Below, piece by piece: positions 1-8,521 of a stretch of DNA of 42,335 nucleotides. Made by a program: the position numbers and the translations under genes. The notes under the pieces were generated by a model. That model saw only the letters and a list, made by a program, of their open reading frames with translations, had not been told where the DNA came from and did no database searches. This DNA comes from JAXMCI01 sp046349435. GTDB lineage: Bacteria; Pseudomonadota; Alphaproteobacteria; Dongiales; Dongiaceae. The stretch covers positions 1 to 42,335 of the forward strand of contig JAXMCI010000051.1 in the NCBI GenBank assembly GCA_046349435.1. The letters run 5' to 3'. Numbering within the stretch: position 1 is the stretch's first letter; each line of letters starts with the position of its first letter.

Positions 1-1
1 G

Positions 2-895
2 TCCTGGCGCGAGCCCTTCGATCCCTACCTGATCGACGTCACCCACATCCAGCCGCCCTACTGCTACCGCTGCCCGCTCAACCAGACCTATCCCGGCTGC
101 GAGGTGGCCTGCGCCGACGAGCTCGAGCGGGCGATCCTGCTGCACGGCCCCGACACCGTCTCCGCCTTCATCGCCGAGCCGATCATCGGCACCTCGGCCA
201 CCGGCATCGTGCCGGTGCCGGAGTACTACCGGAAGATCCGCAAGATCTGCGACCAGTACGACGTGCTGTTCATCGCCGACGAGGTGCTCTGCGGCTATGG
301 CCGCACCGGCCAGGACTTCGCCATCAAGGGCTACGGCGTCGAGCCCGACATCCTGACCGCCGGCAAGGCGATCTCCAGCGGCTACGCGCCGCTCTCCGCC
401 ACCATCGTCTCGGAGAAGGTGGTCGACGCCTTCGCGAAGAGCGCCAGCGGCGACTTCACCCACGGCTCGACCCACAGCGGCAACGCGCTCTCCTGCTTCG
501 TCGGGCTGCAGGTCCACAACTACATGCGCGCGCACGGGCTGTTCCAGCGCCCGGCCCAGATCGGCGCCTACCTGCACGAGCGGCTGGGCGAGCTGGCCGA
601 GCGGCACGGCATCATCGGCGAGACGCGCGGCGCCGGCCTGCTCGCCGGCGTCGAGTTCGTCGCCGACCGCCGCACCCGCCGGCCCTTCCCGGCCGAGGCC
701 CGGGTCACCGAGCGGATCGTCGCCGGTGCGCGCGAGCGCGGCGTGATGATCATCCCCGGCATGAAGAACGCGGCGCACGGCAAGGGCGGCGACCACATCC
801 AGATCACCCCGCCCTACATCATTACCCAGCCGGAGGTGGACGAGCTGGTCGACGCGCTCGACGCGTCCATCGGCGAGGTCGCGCGGACGCTGTAG
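2..895 (+). CDS. class III (PLP) aminotransferase, C-terminal part
   Basis: Open from the left edge in the frame ending at the TAG at 893-895, so the N-terminus lies outside the window. The visible part has the class III signature: an aspartate-containing strand ending in ADEVLCGYGRTG, the PLP-binding lysine in TAGKAISSGYAPL (codon 365-367), the HGSTHSGNALSC segment, and a C-terminal small domain with RGAGLLAGVEF. A cysteine-rich stretch near the left edge (YCYRCP, then GCEVACADE) precedes the cofactor domain. The family transfers amino groups between omega-amino acids, diamines or amino acids and a keto acid in the cytoplasm; the amino donor cannot be read from the sequence. It converges on sppA with only 6 nt between the stop codons. 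Confidence 0.9.
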   Translation, partial: SWREPFDPYLIDVTHIQPPYCYRCPLNQTYPGCEVACADELERAILLHGPDTVSAFIAEPIIGTSATGIVPVPEYYRKIRKICDQYDVLFIADEVLCGYGRTGQDFAIKGYGVEPDILTAGKAISSGYAPLSATIVSEKVVDAFAKSASGDFTHGSTHSGNALSCFVGLQVHNYMRAHGLFQRPAQIGAYLHERLGELAERHGIIGETRGAGLLAGVEFVADRRTRRPFPAEARVTERIVAGARERGVMIIPGMKNAAHGKGGDHIQITPPYIITQPEVDELVDALDASIGEVARTL

Positions 896-901
896 CGGCC
901 C

Positions 902-2662
902 TCAGCGCAGGGCCGGCAGGCGCAGTCCGGGCTCGGCGCTCGCCTGCAGCGCCTCGATCGCCGCGCCCCAGCGGCCGAGCGCGGCCAGCGTCCCGTCGAG
1001 GCCGAGGACGCGCACGCCGCCGGTGGCGAGCTGTCCCAGCAGCAGCTGCAGCCCGCCCTCGCGGGCGGGGAACTGCTCGATCAGGACCGGGTCGCCGGGG
1101 GCGATGCTGGCGGCGCCGCGGGCCAGCCGGATGGCCGTCGACAGGCCGCCCAGCTCGTCCACCAGGCCGCGCTCGCGGGCGTCGAGCCCGGTCCAGATCT
1201 GGCCCTTGGCGACGGCGCGGGTGGCCTCCGGCGCCAGCTTGCGGCCGGCGGCGACGCGGGCCAGGAAGTCGGCATAGATGCGGTCGAGCGTCGCCTCGAG
1301 ATGCTGCCAGCCCTCGGGTGTGAAGGGGCGGCTGGTGCTGTCGATGCCGGCATTGGTGCCCGCCTGCACGCCGTCCCAGCCGATGCCGAGCTTCTCCCAC
1401 AGGCCCTGCAGCACGATCTTGCCGCCGAACACCCCGATCGAGCCGGTCAGCGTGCCGGGATCGGCGACGATGGCGTGGGCCGGCGCCGCGATGAAGTAGC
1501 CGCCCGACGCCGCCACGTCCCCCATCGAGACGATCACTGGCTTGTTCAGCCGACGCGCCCGGTCGACCTGCCGCCAGATCGTGTCGGCGGCGACGTAGGA
1601 CCCGCCCGGGCTGTCGATGCGCAGCACCACGGCCTTGACCGCCGCATCGTCGATGGCGTCGGCCAGCGCCTTGGTCGTGGCGTCGGCGGCCATCACGGCG
1701 TTGCCGAGCGTCGATCCCTCGTCGCCGCCCGCCTGGATCGGCCCGACGCCGTAGACCAGCGCGATGTGCGGCGCGCCCGAGGGCGGCTCCGGCACGGCGT
1801 CGGCGTAGTCGGCCAGCGACAGCGCGGTCGCGCCGCCGGCCCGGCTCTCGGCCGCCGCCTCGGCCTCGTCGCGATAGCCGAGCTTGTCGACCAGCTTGGC
1901 CGCGACCGCGTCCCTGGCCGGCAGCGGGCCGCGATCGATCAGGCCGCGCACGTCGGCGGCCCCCATCTTGCGCTGCTCGCCGATGCCCTGCGACACCTGC
2001 CCGATCCAGGAATCGACCAGGCGCTGCATGTTCTCGCGCTGCGGCGCCGGCATGGCGCTGGCGGTGAGCGAGTTGACGGCGCCCTTGAACTCCTCGCGGT
2101 GGTCCATCTGGGCGACGATGCCGAGCTTGTCGAGCGCGTCCTTGAGGAAGGGCGTCTCCAGGGTGAACCCCACCAGCCCGAGCTCGCCCGAGGGCTGCAG
2201 CCAGATCTCGTCGCAGGCGCTCGCCAGGTAGTAATGCAGGGTGCCGTTGCCGGCCTCGCCGAAATCCTCCGTGAAGCAGACCGCGAACTTGCCGCGCTGC
2301 CGGAAGGCGAGCAGCGCGTCGCGCATCTCCTGGATCCGCGCCATGCCGATCTCGCCATGGCCGAGACGGACCATGATCCCCTTGACCCGGTCGTCGCGCG
2401 CCGCGGCGTCGAGCGCCGTCACCAGGGTGCGCAGCGGCACCGCCTTGCCCTGCGACAGCCGCTCGAGGAAGTTGCGCGGCTCGGCCTCGGCGATGCCGTC
2501 GGCGGTGTCGAGGGTGAGCAGCGCCTTGTCGGGCACCGGCGCGGCGAGCTGCGTCATCCAGCGCCAGCCGATCAAGGTCACCAGCGCCAGCGCGACGATC
2601 AGCCCGCCGAGCGTGGCGAGCGCGACGAACAGCAGCCGGAAGATGAAGCGCAGCACGCGCAT
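902..2662 (-). CDS. sppA: signal peptide peptidase SppA, 67K type
   Basis: 586 aa, the double-domain (67 kDa) form known from E. coli. Residues 1-33 form an N-terminal membrane anchor (RLLFVALATLGGLIVALALV), after which the protein is periplasmic. The family uses a Ser/Lys dyad with the two residues in different repeats. Here the lysine is Lys193 in EFKGAVNSL and the serine is Ser386 in GDVAASGGYF, a spacing close to that of E. coli SppA. It degrades signal peptides left in the membrane after export. The ATG at 2660-2662 sits just before the hydrophobic anchor. It is transcribed alone, divergently from the methyltransferase gene, with a candidate promoter at 2701-2729. Confidence 0.93.
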   Translation of the reverse strand: MRVLRFIFRLLFVALATLGGLIVALALVTLIGWRWMTQLAAPVPDKALLTLDTADGIAEAEPRNFLERLSQGKAVPLRTLVTALDAAARDDRVKGIMVRLGHGEIGMARIQEMRDALLAFRQRGKFAVCFTEDFGEAGNGTLHYYLASACDEIWLQPSGELGLVGFTLETPFLKDALDKLGIVAQMDHREEFKGAVNSLTASAMPAPQRENMQRLVDSWIGQVSQGIGEQRKMGAADVRGLIDRGPLPARDAVAAKLVDKLGYRDEAEAAAESRAGGATALSLADYADAVPEPPSGAPHIALVYGVGPIQAGGDEGSTLGNAVMAADATTKALADAIDDAAVKAVVLRIDSPGGSYVAADTIWRQVDRARRLNKPVIVSMGDVAASGGYFIAAPAHAIVADPGTLTGSIGVFGGKIVLQGLWEKLGIGWDGVQAGTNAGIDSTSRPFTPEGWQHLEATLDRIYADFLARVAAGRKLAPEATRAVAKGQIWTGLDARERGLVDELGGLSTAIRLARGAASIAPGDPVLIEQFPAREGGLQLLLGQLATGGVRVLGLDGTLAALGRWGAAIEALQASAEPGLRLPALR

Positions 2663-2700
2663 GGCGGGATCTGGGCGTCCGATCAGCCGAAAGGGGCGCT

Positions 2701-2729
2701 ACTATAGCCGGGGATGACCGTCTTGCCAG
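2701..2729 (-). promoter_or_regulatory. candidate sigma-70 promoter of sppA
   Basis: On the minus strand CTGGCA (2729-2724) and TATAGT (2706-2701) are separated by 17 nt, about 40 nt before the sppA start. The TATAGT box is one of few AT-rich hexamers nearby. The -35 match is only 4 of 6. The same ACTATAG could serve the divergent gene on the plus strand, but no good -35 is seen there. Confidence 0.35.
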
Positions 2730-2745
2730 CCTCGTGCCCGCCGCC

Positions 2746-4052
2746 ATGAGACGCACCCAGCGCCAGCCGCCGGCCGCGCCCGCGCTGCTGCGCATCGACC
2801 GCCTGGGCGAGCGCGGCGACGGCATCGGCCGCCTCGACGGACGGCCGGTCTATGTCGCGGGCGCCCTGCCGGGCGAGCTGGTGCGGATCGGCCCGGGGCG
2901 CAAGCGGGGCGACGGCATCGCCGCCGACCTGCTCGAGCTGATCGAGCCGGCGCCCGGGCGGCAGGCGCCGCCCTGCCGGCACTTCGCGGCCTGCGGCGGC
3001 TGCGCCCTGCAGCATCTCGCGCCCGACGCCTATCGGTCGTGGAAGGAGGAGCGGCTGATGGCGGCCCTGGCGCGCGCCGGCCTGCGCCCGGCCACGGTCG
3101 CGCCGCTGGTGGCCATCGATCCCGCCTCGCGCCGCCGGGTGGAGCTGGTGGCGCGGCGCCAGGGCGGGCGGGTCCGGCTCGGCTTCCACGAGCGCGCGAG
3201 CCACCGCGTGGTCGACCTCGCGGACTGCCGCATCATGGTGCCGCCGCTGCTGGCGCTGCTGCCGCCGCTGCGCGGCGCGCTCGCCGCCGCGATGCCGGAG
3301 GGCGGCGAGGCCGACCTGCTGGCGACCGCCACCGACACCGGCATCGACCTGCGGGTCGAGGCCGGCTTCGCCCCGGGCCTCGGCGGCGCGGCAGGCGCTG
3401 GCCGACCTCGCCGGTCGCGGCCGGCATCGCGCGCATCACCTGGCAGGAGCCGGCCAGCCGGAGGAGCCGGTCCTGCTGCTGCGCCGGCCGGCGGTGTCGT
3501 TCGCCGGGGTGCCGGTCGACCTGCCGCCCGGCGGCTTCCTGCAGGCCAGCGCCGCGGCCGAGGCGGCGCTGGTGGCGGCGGCGCTGGAGGCCCTGCCGCG
3601 GCGCGGCCGCGTCGCCGACCTCTATGCCGGCTGCGGCACCTTCAGCTTCGCCATCGCCATGGCCGGCGCGGCCGAACGCGTCGCGGTGCACGCCGTCGAG
3701 GGCGAGGCCGCGGCGCTCGGCGCGCTGCTCGCCGCGGCGCGCCGGGCAGGGCTCGCCGACCGGGTGACCGGCGAGCGGCGCGACCTCGCCGGCAACCCGC
3801 CGCTGGCGACGGAGCTCGGCCGCTACGACGCGGTGCCTGTTCGATCCGCCGCGGGCCGGCGGGCCGGCGGTGGCCGCCGCGCTCGCCGCCTCCGGCGTGC
3901 GCCGCGTGGTGGCGGTGTCCTGCAACCCGGCGAGCTTCGCGCGCGACGCACGGGCCCTGGTCGATGCCGGCTTCGCGCTCGGCCGTGTGACGCCGGTCGA
4001 CCAGTTCGTCTGGTCGCCGCATATGGAATTGGTCGCGGCGTTCGATCGGTAG
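2746..4052 (+). pseudogene. TrmA/RlmD-family RNA (uracil-5-)methyltransferase with four frameshifts
   Basis: A class I SAM-dependent RNA m5U methyltransferase, recognisable from end to end but not in one frame. An N-terminal TRAM-like domain is followed by an iron-sulfur motif (CRHFAACGGC, i.e. C-x5-C-x2-C, with a fourth Cys in DLADCRIM), the SAM loop DLYAGCGTFSF, FDPPRAG, and the nucleophile motif SCNPASFARD. The frame runs 1-2-3-2-3: about one extra G near 3382, an extra C near 3412, a missing G near 3456 and an extra C near 3836 (where FDPPRAG enters the last frame). All are single-base changes in short G/C runs, so sequencing or assembly error is as likely as gene death. Start is ATG 2746; a GTG at 2734 in the same frame is possible. 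RlmD or RlmC specificity cannot be fixed. Confidence 0.85.
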
Positions 4053-4112
4053 GCGGCCGCGGGGACGCATGGCCGCTTGCGCCGCGCGACCACTCATGGT
4101 TGCATATCGGCG

Positions 4113-4430
4113 ATGCGCCGGATCCTCGCTCTCGCAGCCCTGCTGCTGATGCCTGCCGCCCTGGCCGTCGCCGGGGAGGTCTCCTATGCGGGGGGCGACG
4201 GCAGCTCGGTCGAGCGCGCCATCGTCATCAAGGGCGCGAGCGGCGAGGGCGAAGGCATCGCCGCCGAGTACGCCTGGCTGCGCCAGCATCTGCCGGCGGG
4301 AAGCCGGCCGGCGGGGCAGGCGCTGCTGACCCGGGACCAGCGCGCCTATGACAGCATCGACATCGTGCTGCCCGACGGCCGCCGGCAGTCCTACTACTTC
4401 GACATCACCGGGTTTTTCGGCCGCTACTGA
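4113..4430 (+). CDS. small exported protein of unknown function
   Basis: 105 aa from ATG 4113, chosen because it starts directly with a signal peptide: MRRILALAALLLMPAALAVAG, with likely cleavage after AVA. An in-frame upstream start at 4077 would put a non-hydrophobic extension before the signal. The mature part of about 85 residues contains SSVERAIVIKGASGEGEGIA, AEYAWLRQHLP and a C-terminal DGRRQSYYFDITGFFGRY. No catalytic motif or cysteine is seen, and I do not recognise a named family. It is probably a small soluble periplasmic protein. It follows the methyltransferase by 60 nt and converges on aroC. Confidence 0.7.
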   Translation: MRRILALAALLLMPAALAVAGEVSYAGGDGSSVERAIVIKGASGEGEGIAAEYAWLRQHLPAGSRPAGQALLTRDQRAYDSIDIVLPDGRRQSYYFDITGFFGRY

Positions 4431-4435
4431 TCGCC

Positions 4436-4458
4436 CGAGCCCGGCGTCCCGCGGCTCG
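4436..4458. terminator. possible bidirectional hairpin between convergent genes
   Basis: CGAGCC (4436-4441) pairs with GGCTCG (4453-4458) in the 30-nt gap between two convergent genes. No T-run follows on either strand, so intrinsic termination is weakly supported. Confidence 0.25.
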
Positions 4459-4460
4459 AC

Positions 4461-5543
4461 CTACCCGCACTGCCCGCGATGGCGCAGCAGGTGGTCGGCC
4501 AGCACGATCGCCATCATCGCCTCGCCGACCGGGACGGCGCGGATGCCGACGCAGGGGTCGTGGCGGCCCTTGGTGACGATGTCGGCCTCGGCGCCGGCCT
4601 CGGTCACGGTGCGGCGCGGCGACAGGATCGAGCTGGTCGGCTTGACGGCGAAGCGGACGACGATGTCCTGGCCGGACGAGATGCCGCCGAGGATGCCGCC
4701 GGCATGGTTGGAGAGGAAGGTCGCCTTGCCGTCCTGCATGCGCATCTCGTCCGCGTTGGCCTCGCCGGAGAGCGCGGCGGCGGCGAAGCCGTCGCCGATC
4801 TCGACGCCCTTGACCGCGTTGATGCCCATCATCGCGGCGGCGAGGTCGGCGTCGAGCTTGCCGTAGAGCGGCGCGCCGAGGCCGGCCGGAATGCCGCTCG
4901 CCACCACCTCGATCACCGCCCCGGCCGAGGAGCCGGCCTTGCGCACGGTGTCGAGATAGGTCTCCCAGCCGGCCGCCGCCTCGCGATCGGGGCACCAGAA
5001 GGGGTTCTCCGCCACCGCCGACCAGTCCCAGCGGCGGCGGTCGATGGCGTGCGGCCCGATCTGGACGAGCGCGCCGCGGATCAGCGGCGGCGCGTCGAGA
5101 AGCCGCGACAGCACCAGCCGGGCGACCGCACCCGCCGCCACCCGGCTGGCCGTCTCGCGCGCCGAGGAGCGGCCGCCGCCGCGATAGTCGCGGATGCCGT
5201 ACTTGGACCAGTAGGTGTAGTCGGCATGGCCCGGCCGGAAGCGGTCCTTGATCTCGCCATAGTCCTTGGAGCGCTGGTCCTCGTTGAGGATCTCGAGCGC
5301 GATCGGCGTGCCGGTGGTCAGGCCCTCGAAGACGCCGGAGAGGATGCGAACCCGGTCGGGCTCGCGGCGCTGGGTGGTGAAGCGCGACTGGCCGGGCCGC
5401 CGGCGGTCGAGCCAGGGCTGGATGTCGGCCTCGGAGAGCGGCAGGCGCGGCGGCGTGCCGTCGACCACGCAGCCGATCGCCGGGCCGTGGCTCTCGCCCC
5501 AGGTGGTGACGCGGAAGAGGGTCCCGAAGCTGTTGGCCGACAT
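4461..5543 (-). CDS. aroC: chorismate synthase
   Basis: 360 aa, the usual length. It catalyses the last shikimate-pathway step, EPSP to chorismate, with reduced FMN. Family signatures are present: GESHGPAIGCVVDG near the N-terminus, RPGHADYTYWSKYGIRDYRG, the RSSARETASRVAAGAVAR signature, and a C-terminal half with SNHAGGILGGISSGQDIVVR and KPTSSI. The frame stays open far upstream, but ATG 5543 is clearly the start: it fits the conserved N-terminus (SFGTLFRVTTWGESHG) and its A is the last base of the fabI stop (TGATG), which implies translational coupling to fabI. Confidence 0.97.
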   Translation of the reverse strand: MSANSFGTLFRVTTWGESHGPAIGCVVDGTPPRLPLSEADIQPWLDRRRPGQSRFTTQRREPDRVRILSGVFEGLTTGTPIALEILNEDQRSKDYGEIKDRFRPGHADYTYWSKYGIRDYRGGGRSSARETASRVAAGAVARLVLSRLLDAPPLIRGALVQIGPHAIDRRRWDWSAVAENPFWCPDREAAAGWETYLDTVRKAGSSAGAVIEVVASGIPAGLGAPLYGKLDADLAAAMMGINAVKGVEIGDGFAAAALSGEANADEMRMQDGKATFLSNHAGGILGGISSGQDIVVRFAVKPTSSILSPRRTVTEAGAEADIVTKGRHDPCVGIRAVPVGEAMMAIVLADHLLRHRGQCG

Positions 5544-6382
5544 CAGCTCTTCGGGTCGAAGCCCTGCAGCAGCTCGGCCACCTCGGCGGCCGATTCGGTG
5601 CGCAGCATGCCGACGACGTGGTAGCCGCTGTCGACGTGGTGGACCTCGCCGGTGACGCCGGCGGACAGCTCGCTCAGCAGATAGAGCCCGGCGCCGCCGA
5701 CCTGGTCGAGGTTGACGTTGCGCTTCAGCGGCGAGTTCAGCTCGTTCCACTTGAGGATGTAGCGGAAGTCGCCGATGCCCGACGCGGCCAGCGTCTTCAG
5801 CGGCCCGGCCGAGATCGCGTTGACCCGGATGTTGCGGCCGCCGAGATCGGCGGCGAGGTAGCGCACGCTGGCCTCGAGCGCCGCCTTGGCGACGCCCATG
5901 ACGTTGTAGTGCGGCATCACCCGCTCGGCGCCGTAGTAGGTCAGGGTCACCAGGCTGCCGCCCTGGTGCATCATCCGCGCGGCGCGCTGGGCCACGGCGG
6001 TGAAGGAATAGCAGGAGATGTCGAGCGTCAGCGCGAAGTTGCGCCGCGAGGTGTCGAGATACTGGCCCTTCAGCTCCTCCCGGTCGGAGAAGGCGATGGC
6101 GTGCACCAGGAAGTCCAGCCGGTCCCAGCGCTCGGCCAGCGTCGCGAACACCCGGTCGATGCTGGCATCGTCGGCGACGTCGCACTCCAGCAGGATGTCG
6201 GAGCCGACCGATTCGACGAGCGGCCGCACCCGCTTCAGCAGCGGCTCGCCCTGGTAGGTGAAGGCGAGCTCGGCGCCCTGGGCGGCGACCGTCCGGGCGA
6301 TTCCCCAGGCGATCGAGCGGTCATTGGCCACCCCCATGACCAACCCCCGCTTGCCGGCCATCAGGCCGTTCGTCTCCGACAT
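5543..6382 (-). CDS. fabI: enoyl-[acyl-carrier-protein] reductase (NADH), FabI type
   Basis: 279 aa. Reduces trans-2-enoyl-ACP in fatty acid elongation. It is an SDR-fold protein with the FabI variant of the nucleotide motif (KRGLVMGVANDRSIAWGIA) and the FabI active site YYGAERVMPHYNVMGVAKA, with the catalytic tyrosine six residues before the lysine. The start at 6382 is preceded by an AGGA ribosome site; an in-frame upstream start at 6436 lies inside the candidate promoter and is rejected. The stop overlaps the aroC start by one base, so the two genes form an operon joining fatty acid and aromatic biosynthesis. Confidence 0.95.
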   Translation of the reverse strand: MSETNGLMAGKRGLVMGVANDRSIAWGIARTVAAQGAELAFTYQGEPLLKRVRPLVESVGSDILLECDVADDASIDRVFATLAERWDRLDFLVHAIAFSDREELKGQYLDTSRRNFALTLDISCYSFTAVAQRAARMMHQGGSLVTLTYYGAERVMPHYNVMGVAKAALEASVRYLAADLGGRNIRVNAISAGPLKTLAASGIGDFRYILKWNELNSPLKRNVNLDQVGGAGLYLLSELSAGVTGEVHHVDSGYHVVGMLRTESAAEVAELLQGFDPKS

Positions 6383-6434
6383 CAAGAATCCTCGCTGATT
6401 GCCTGCCCGAACAGGGCCGCGGCCGGACCGCCGC

Positions 6435-6462
6435 ATCGTACACCATGGATCCCGGCGGTCAA
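6435..6462 (-). promoter_or_regulatory. sigma-70 promoter of fabI-aroC
   Basis: On the minus strand TTGACC (6462-6457), a 16-nt spacer and TACGAT (6440-6435). A start near 6428 would give a leader of about 45 nt before fabI. The -35 matches the alphaproteobacterial housekeeping consensus well. Confidence 0.5.
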
Positions 6463-6472
6463 AGGCGAGGCC

Positions 6473-6495
6473 CCCGGAACGACGCCGGTTCCGGG
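6473..6495 (-). terminator. hairpin downstream of cbpM
   Basis: A perfect 8-bp stem, CCCGGAAC (6473-6480) with GTTCCGGG (6488-6495) and a 7-nt loop, 16 nt after the cbpM stop and just upstream of the fabI promoter. There is no U-tract, so it may be a 3'-end-protecting hairpin or a Rho-assisted end rather than an intrinsic terminator. Confidence 0.4.
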
Positions 6496-6511
6496 CGGCC
6501 CGCGGGCGGGA

Positions 6512-6835
6512 TCAGGGCGGGTCGCGAATCAGGCGCTCGGTGAGCCGGGCACTCGTCTCCGGGTCGACCTCCTCGAGGGCGGCGCAGACCTGCGCCATGG
6601 TGCGGCGCATGAAGTGGAGCTGGTCGAGCAGGCCGAGCACCACCGGGATCGCCTCGTCGTCCAGCGCCATGTCGTGGCGCAGCTCGTCGATCAGCCGGGC
6701 GCGGGCGGCGTCGGCCTCGTCGAACAGCAGCTCGTCGCCCTGCCGGAGCGGCCGGACCCAGCGCCGCTCCACCCAGGCGGCGAGCTCGTGCCGGCCGCAG
6801 GCGATCTCGAGGCAGAGCTGCTCGAGCGTCTGCAT
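6512..6835 (-). CDS. cbpM: chaperone modulatory protein CbpM
   Basis: 107 aa, small and mostly helical. The N-terminal part (LEQLCLEIACGRHELAAWVERRWVRP) resembles the MerR-like helix-turn-helix fold reported for CbpM, and the C-terminal part (LLDQLHFMRRTMAQVCAALEEV) is a predicted coiled coil. In the known pair CbpM binds the J-domain of CbpA and blocks its co-chaperone and DNA-binding activity. That role is taken from the family; what supports it here is the position, one base overlapping (TGATG) the stop of a cbpA-type gene. It ends in two prolines (RLIRDPP). Confidence 0.85.
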   Translation of the reverse strand: MQTLEQLCLEIACGRHELAAWVERRWVRPLRQGDELLFDEADAARARLIDELRHDMALDDEAIPVVLGLLDQLHFMRRTMAQVCAALEEVDPETSARLTERLIRDPP

Positions 6836-7734
6836 CAGCCCATGCCCGCCTTGCCGCGCACGTCGTAGGGGTGCGCCGGGCCCCAGCGCTCGAGGAACTC
6901 GGTGAGCTCGCGCTCGCCGCCCTCGGGCAGCACGACCCGCAGCTTGACCAGCTGGTCGCCGCGGCCGGCGATGCCCTTGCCGCGCAGCCGCAGCACGGTG
7001 CCGGTGTTCGAGCTCTTCGGCACCCGGACCGAGACCTTGCCGTCGACGGTCGGCACGGTGATCGAGCCGCCCAGCACCGCCTCCTGCAGGGTGACCGGGA
7101 CCTCGACATGGATGTCGTTGCCCTGGCGGGTGAAGAACGGGTGCGGCGCGACCCGCAGCTCGATGAAGGCGTCGCCGGGTGGGCCGCCGCCGATGCCGGG
7201 CTGGCCCTGGCCCTTGAGCCGCAGCGTCTGGCCGTCCTCGGTGCCGGCGGGGATGGTGACGTCGAGGGTCTTGTCCTCGGCCAGGGTGAGGCGGCGCTTG
7301 GCGCCGGTGGCCGCCTCGACGAAGTCGATGGTGGCGGTGAAGGAGACATCGGCGCCGCGCATGCGCAGGCCGGCGCCGCCGCCGCGGCCGCGCCCTTTGC
7401 CGAACAGGTCGGCGAACAGGTCCTCCGGGTTCTCGCCGAACTCGAAGGGCTGGTACTTGGCGCCCTGGCCGCCCTCGGCATATTGCCGGTAGTAGCTGCG
7501 GCCCGGCCGCTCGGCGCCGCTGGCGTCGATCTCGCCGCGGTCGAAGCGGGCCCGCTTCTCCGGGTCGGAGAGCAGGTCGTAGGCGGCGGTGACCTCCTTG
7601 AACTGCTGCTCGACCTTGGTGTTGCCCGGGTTGAGGTCGGGGTGCAGCTTCTTGGCCAGCTTGCGATAGGCCTTCTTGAGCTCGTCCGCGCTCGCCTTGC
7701 GGTCGACCTGCAGCGTCTCGTAGGGATCGGCCAT
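6835..7734 (-). CDS. cbpA: CbpA-type DnaJ co-chaperone (J-domain plus CTD, no zinc finger)
   Basis: 299 aa. The J-domain occupies residues 1-70 with the HPD motif (KKLHPDLNPGN) that stimulates DnaK ATPase. A Gly-rich linker follows (GKGRGRGGGAGLRMRG), then two beta-barrel substrate-binding domains (GADVSFTATIDFVEAATG onward). There is no cysteine zinc-finger domain, which places it with CbpA rather than DnaJ. Start 7734 (MADPYETLQV) is the standard J-domain start; a further upstream ATG at 7806 would add a Pro/Arg-rich tail not expected in the family. It is the first gene of the cbpA-cbpM pair and divergent from pdxH. Confidence 0.92.
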   Translation of the reverse strand: MADPYETLQVDRKASADELKKAYRKLAKKLHPDLNPGNTKVEQQFKEVTAAYDLLSDPEKRARFDRGEIDASGAERPGRSYYRQYAEGGQGAKYQPFEFGENPEDLFADLFGKGRGRGGGAGLRMRGADVSFTATIDFVEAATGAKRRLTLAEDKTLDVTIPAGTEDGQTLRLKGQGQPGIGGGPPGDAFIELRVAPHPFFTRQGNDIHVEVPVTLQEAVLGGSITVPTVDGKVSVRVPKSSNTGTVLRLRGKGIAGRGDQLVKLRVVLPEGGERELTEFLERWGPAHPYDVRGKAGMG

Positions 7735-7930
7735 TGGCCTAGCCTCGCTGCCGGGGTGCCGGCCGGGTCCGGGGGCGGTCGCGCAAACCGCTGAAACGCA
7801 TTGCAAAAACCTCCATGGTCGCGGGCGATCTTAGGGCCGCGGCAGCGTCCCGGCAAATGCCGGAACGGCGCGGCGCCGATGCGACCGCCGCGGGGTGGAA
7901 ATCGGCGCCCGATCGTGCAATGTCAATGCC

Positions 7931-8521
7931 ATGACCGACGAGATCCAGGACCCGTTCGCCCGCTTCGCCGCCTGGCTGGCCGAGGCCGAGGGCAAGGAGC
8001 CCAACGACCCCAACGCGATGGCGCTCGCCACCGTCGGGCCGGACGGCATGCCGTCGCTGCGCATGGTGCTGCTCAAGGGCACCGACGAGCGCGGCTTCGT
8101 CTTCTACACCAACCTGGAGAGCCGCAAGGGCGAGCAGCTCGCCGGCAATCCGCAGGCGGCGCTGTGCTTCCACTGGAAGAGCCTGCGCCGCTCGGTCCGC
8201 GTCGAGGGTGCGGTCGAGCGGGTGACCGGCGCCGAGGCCGACGCCTATTTCGCGACCCGGCCGCGGCTGAGCCAGATCGGCGCCTGGGCCTCGACCCAGT
8301 CGCGGCCGCTCGGCAGCCGGCTCGAGCTGGAGGGGCGCGCCGCCCGCTACGCCGCCCAGTTCGGGCTCGGCAGCGTGCCCCGGCCGCCGCACTGGTCGGG
8401 CTTCCGGGTGCTGCCGCGCCGCATCGAGTTCTGGGAGGACCGCCCCTTCCGCATGCATGACCGCCTCGTCTATCACCGCCGGCCCGAGGGCGGCTGGTCG
8501 ACCGAGCGGCTCTATCCCTGA
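7931..8521 (+). CDS. pdxH: pyridoxamine 5'-phosphate oxidase
   Basis: 196 aa. FMN enzyme oxidising pyridoxamine or pyridoxine 5'-phosphate to pyridoxal 5'-phosphate. Recognisable segments are NAMALATVGPDGMPSLRMVLLKG and GFVFYTNLESRKGEQL in the FMN-binding barrel, QSRPLGSR, PHWSGFRVLPRRIEFWEDR and the family's terminal RLYP. ATG 7931 is preferred over the in-frame 7895 because only the former gives the usual N-terminal length. The TGA overlaps the next ATG by one base (TGATG). The 196-nt gap to cbpA shows no convincing promoter. Confidence 0.95.
   Translation: MTDEIQDPFARFAAWLAEAEGKEPNDPNAMALATVGPDGMPSLRMVLLKGTDERGFVFYTNLESRKGEQLAGNPQAALCFHWKSLRRSVRVEGAVERVTGAEADAYFATRPRLSQIGAWASTQSRPLGSRLELEGRAARYAAQFGLGSVPRPPHWSGFRVLPRRIEFWEDRPFRMHDRLVYHRRPEGGWSTERLYP

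Noticed and set aside
7735..7930. Heat-shock (RpoH) promoter before cbpA
   Set aside because: No pair of -35/-10 elements matching the RpoH consensus could be aligned at proper spacing.
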